Positions 8,466-9,541 of a stretch of 9,541 bases of DNA are shown here, one piece after another. Below the pieces are notes generated by a model. The model saw only the letters and a program-made list of their open reading frames with translations, ran no database searches and was not told where the DNA came from. The translations under genes and the position numbers were made by a program. Origin of the DNA: Lachnospiraceae bacterium (GTDB lineage Bacteria > Bacillota_A > Clostridia > Lachnospirales > Lachnospiraceae); the NCBI GenBank assembly GCA_017464045.1, contig JAFUEG010000095.1:1-9541 (forward strand). Direction: 5' to 3'. How positions within the stretch are numbered: the first letter of the stretch is position 1; each line of letters begins with the position of its first letter.

Positions 8466-8494
8466 ATTATACAAAATTTTGTAGCCTAGGTCAA
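8466..8494 (-). promoter_or_regulatory. Sigma-A-type promoter of the giant surface-protein gene
   Basis: On the minus strand TTGACC (8494-8489) and TATAAT (8471-8466) are separated by exactly 17 bases. This is five of six matches at -35, a perfect -10 and the optimal spacing. Transcription would start near 8459, giving a leader of roughly 33 bases before the TTG start. Upstream of the -35 the sequence is rich in A and T tracts, which could act as an UP element. The strength of this promoter suggests that the giant gene is transcribed on its own and not only by read-through from aroE. Confidence 0.85.
8470..8483. promoter_or_regulatory. Perfect 14-base palindrome inside the promoter, possible operator
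   Basis: The sequence TACAAAATTTTGTA is its own reverse complement. It occupies most of the spacer and touches the first two bases of the -10 box on the minus strand. A dimeric regulator bound here would block RNA polymerase. No regulator gene is visible in the window, and the AT-rich context makes a chance palindrome more likely, so the operator role is inference. Confidence 0.4.
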
Positions 8495-8625
8495 TTAAAT
8501 CGCGAAAAAACTTATGTTTTTTAATGGTTTATTTTACACAATTTTCCACTTATTATATCGGTATTCCCTTGAAATATCTTAATGTTTGTGCAAAAGTAAC
8601 AAAAAAATATATAAAGTATAAAAAT

Positions 8626-9516
8626 TTAACCATATAACTTCTTATTTAATTTAAGAAATATTTTTTCCGAAAGAATCTTATCAATTTTTTTACCATTCCA
8701 TAATTCATTAGCTATTATTCCTTGATATAAAAGCATTTTTAAGCCATTTATTGCCGGAATCCGATACTCCTCCATAAGTTTGAGAAACTTCGTTTTTGCA
8801 GGATTATATATCAAATCAACCGCAAATGTTGCCTGCTTGTAAAAATCAGCATCATTTACAAGCGGTATCCCGTCTCCTTCTTTAAGTCCAATGGATGTAC
8901 ATTGTATAAAAATATAACCGCCTTTTGGAATGCTGTTATATTCATCTATTGAAACAGGGATAAATTTATCTTCATCCATATCACAAGCAAGTTTTATCGC
9001 CTTATCTACGCTTCTGTTAATTATGTAAACCTTTTTTGCTCCATATTTTTTACACATATAAGCAACAGCTCTTGCCGCCCCTCCCGCACCAAGCATAATA
9101 ATCTCTCTATCTCTGATGTCAGTACCGGTTTCTGTAATAGAACGGTAAAGCCCTTCCATATCCGTATTGTACCCCTTGTATCCATTATAAGTTCTGACAA
9201 GTGTATTAACCGCTCCTATCTTTCCTGCATCTTTGTCAATATCCGAAAGAAACGGTATAATCTTTTCCTTATATGGAACTGTAATATTTAAACCAACTAT
9301 TCCACTTTCATATGCAGTCTTTACATAATCTCCCAGATTACTATCTATTTCAAAAGGTATATATTTTTCTCTAAGAAAAAATTCATCTGAAATAGTATCA
9401 TGAATAACAGGAGATAGCGTATGCTTAATCGGATATCCGAAAATACCAAGATATTTATCTGCTTTAACTGATTTATAATCATTTATTACCTTATCCCATA
9501 TATTAAAATCACTCAT
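8626..9516 (-). CDS. aroE: Shikimate dehydrogenase (NADP+), AroE
   Basis: This cytosolic enzyme reduces 3-dehydroshikimate to shikimate with NADPH, the fourth step of chorismate and aromatic amino acid synthesis. The 296-residue product is close to the usual 270-290 of the family. It shows the N-terminal substrate motif GYPIKHTLSP (residues 27-36), GLNITVPYK (75-83) with the catalytic Lys83, GAVNTL (101-106), and GYNTDMEG (115-122) with catalytic Asp119. The Rossmann glycine loop GAGGAARA (143-150) is followed by INRS (166-169), the usual contact for the NADP 2'-phosphate. DLIYNPAKT (234-242) and NGLKMLLYQG (257-266) complete the fold; the family usually has Gly where Lys260 sits. The ATG at 9516 has a good ribosome binding site. 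An N-terminal extension of about 20 residues precedes the usual start of the fold. The gene ends with TAA at 8628-8626, and I see no convincing terminator after it. No key residue is missing. Confidence 0.97.
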   Translation of the reverse strand: MSDFNIWDKVINDYKSVKADKYLGIFGYPIKHTLSPVIHDTISDEFFLREKYIPFEIDSNLGDYVKTAYESGIVGLNITVPYKEKIIPFLSDIDKDAGKIGAVNTLVRTYNGYKGYNTDMEGLYRSITETGTDIRDREIIMLGAGGAARAVAYMCKKYGAKKVYIINRSVDKAIKLACDMDEDKFIPVSIDEYNSIPKGGYIFIQCTSIGLKEGDGIPLVNDADFYKQATFAVDLIYNPAKTKFLKLMEEYRIPAINGLKMLLYQGIIANELWNGKKIDKILSEKIFLKLNKKLYG

Positions 9517-9521
9517 TTTTA

Positions 9522-9528
9522 CACCTTT
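9522..9528 (-). promoter_or_regulatory. Ribosome binding site of aroE
   Basis: On the minus strand AAAGGTG lies five bases before the ATG at 9516. It fixes this start over any alternative. The promoter must lie to the right of the window. Confidence 0.8.
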
Positions 9529-9541
9529 CTCTTTCTATTCA

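Larger units (their letters stand above)
8427..8625. other. Intergenic region between aroE and the giant gene
   Basis: This AT-rich stretch holds the promoter, palindrome and ribosome binding site listed separately, in its half nearest the giant gene. The half nearest aroE (8500-8625) shows no coding frame and no GC-containing stem followed by a T run that would make a clear terminator. Confidence 0.7.

Noticed and set aside
8595..8628. AT-rich T run after aroE as a terminator
   Set aside because: On the minus strand a T run follows a very short all-AT stem (TATA-CTT-TATA). There is no GC pair in the stem, so it is not a convincing intrinsic terminator.

Overview
The window comes from an AT-rich, low-GC Gram-positive genome. 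The form of the shikimate dehydrogenase, the strong GGAGG-type ribosome binding sites and the giant prepilin-signal/GLUG-repeat surface protein all suggest Clostridia, most likely Lachnospiraceae. The family-level call is inference, since no 16S or marker search could be run. Everything convincing lies on the minus strand, so the biological order runs from right to left.

Right end (8626-9516): a complete aroE-type shikimate dehydrogenase gene with its own ribosome binding site. Its upstream promoter lies outside the window. Next comes a 199-base AT-rich intergenic stretch (8427-8625). It holds a textbook sigma-A promoter (TTGACC, 17-base spacer, TATAAT), a perfect 14-base palindrome lying across the spacer and the edge of the -10 box, and a perfect GGAGGTGA ribosome binding site five bases before a TTG start codon.

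The remaining 8.4 kb (1-8426) is one uninterrupted reading frame of 2,808 codons that runs off the left edge. I read the whole register codon by codon and found no stop or frameshift. The predicted protein starts with a type IV prepilin-like leader, a GF processing site with Glu at +5, and a single hydrophobic helix. A unique ectodomain follows. After it comes a GLUG-type preamble, then roughly 35 GLUG-like beta-helix rungs (about 1,650 residues) with a recurrent Cys and a recurrent Asn. After the helix there are two copies of an unrecognised module of about 110 residues. The visible part ends in what may be the start of a fibronectin-III-like strand. The C-terminus is not visible.

Taken together, the window shows a housekeeping aromatic-biosynthesis gene next to an independently transcribed giant surface protein, probably processed by a prepilin peptidase. 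Nothing in the sequence links the two functionally. The giant protein is the item of interest: pilins and pseudopilins are normally a few hundred residues, whereas this one exceeds 2,800 and carries an adhesin-like beta-helix.
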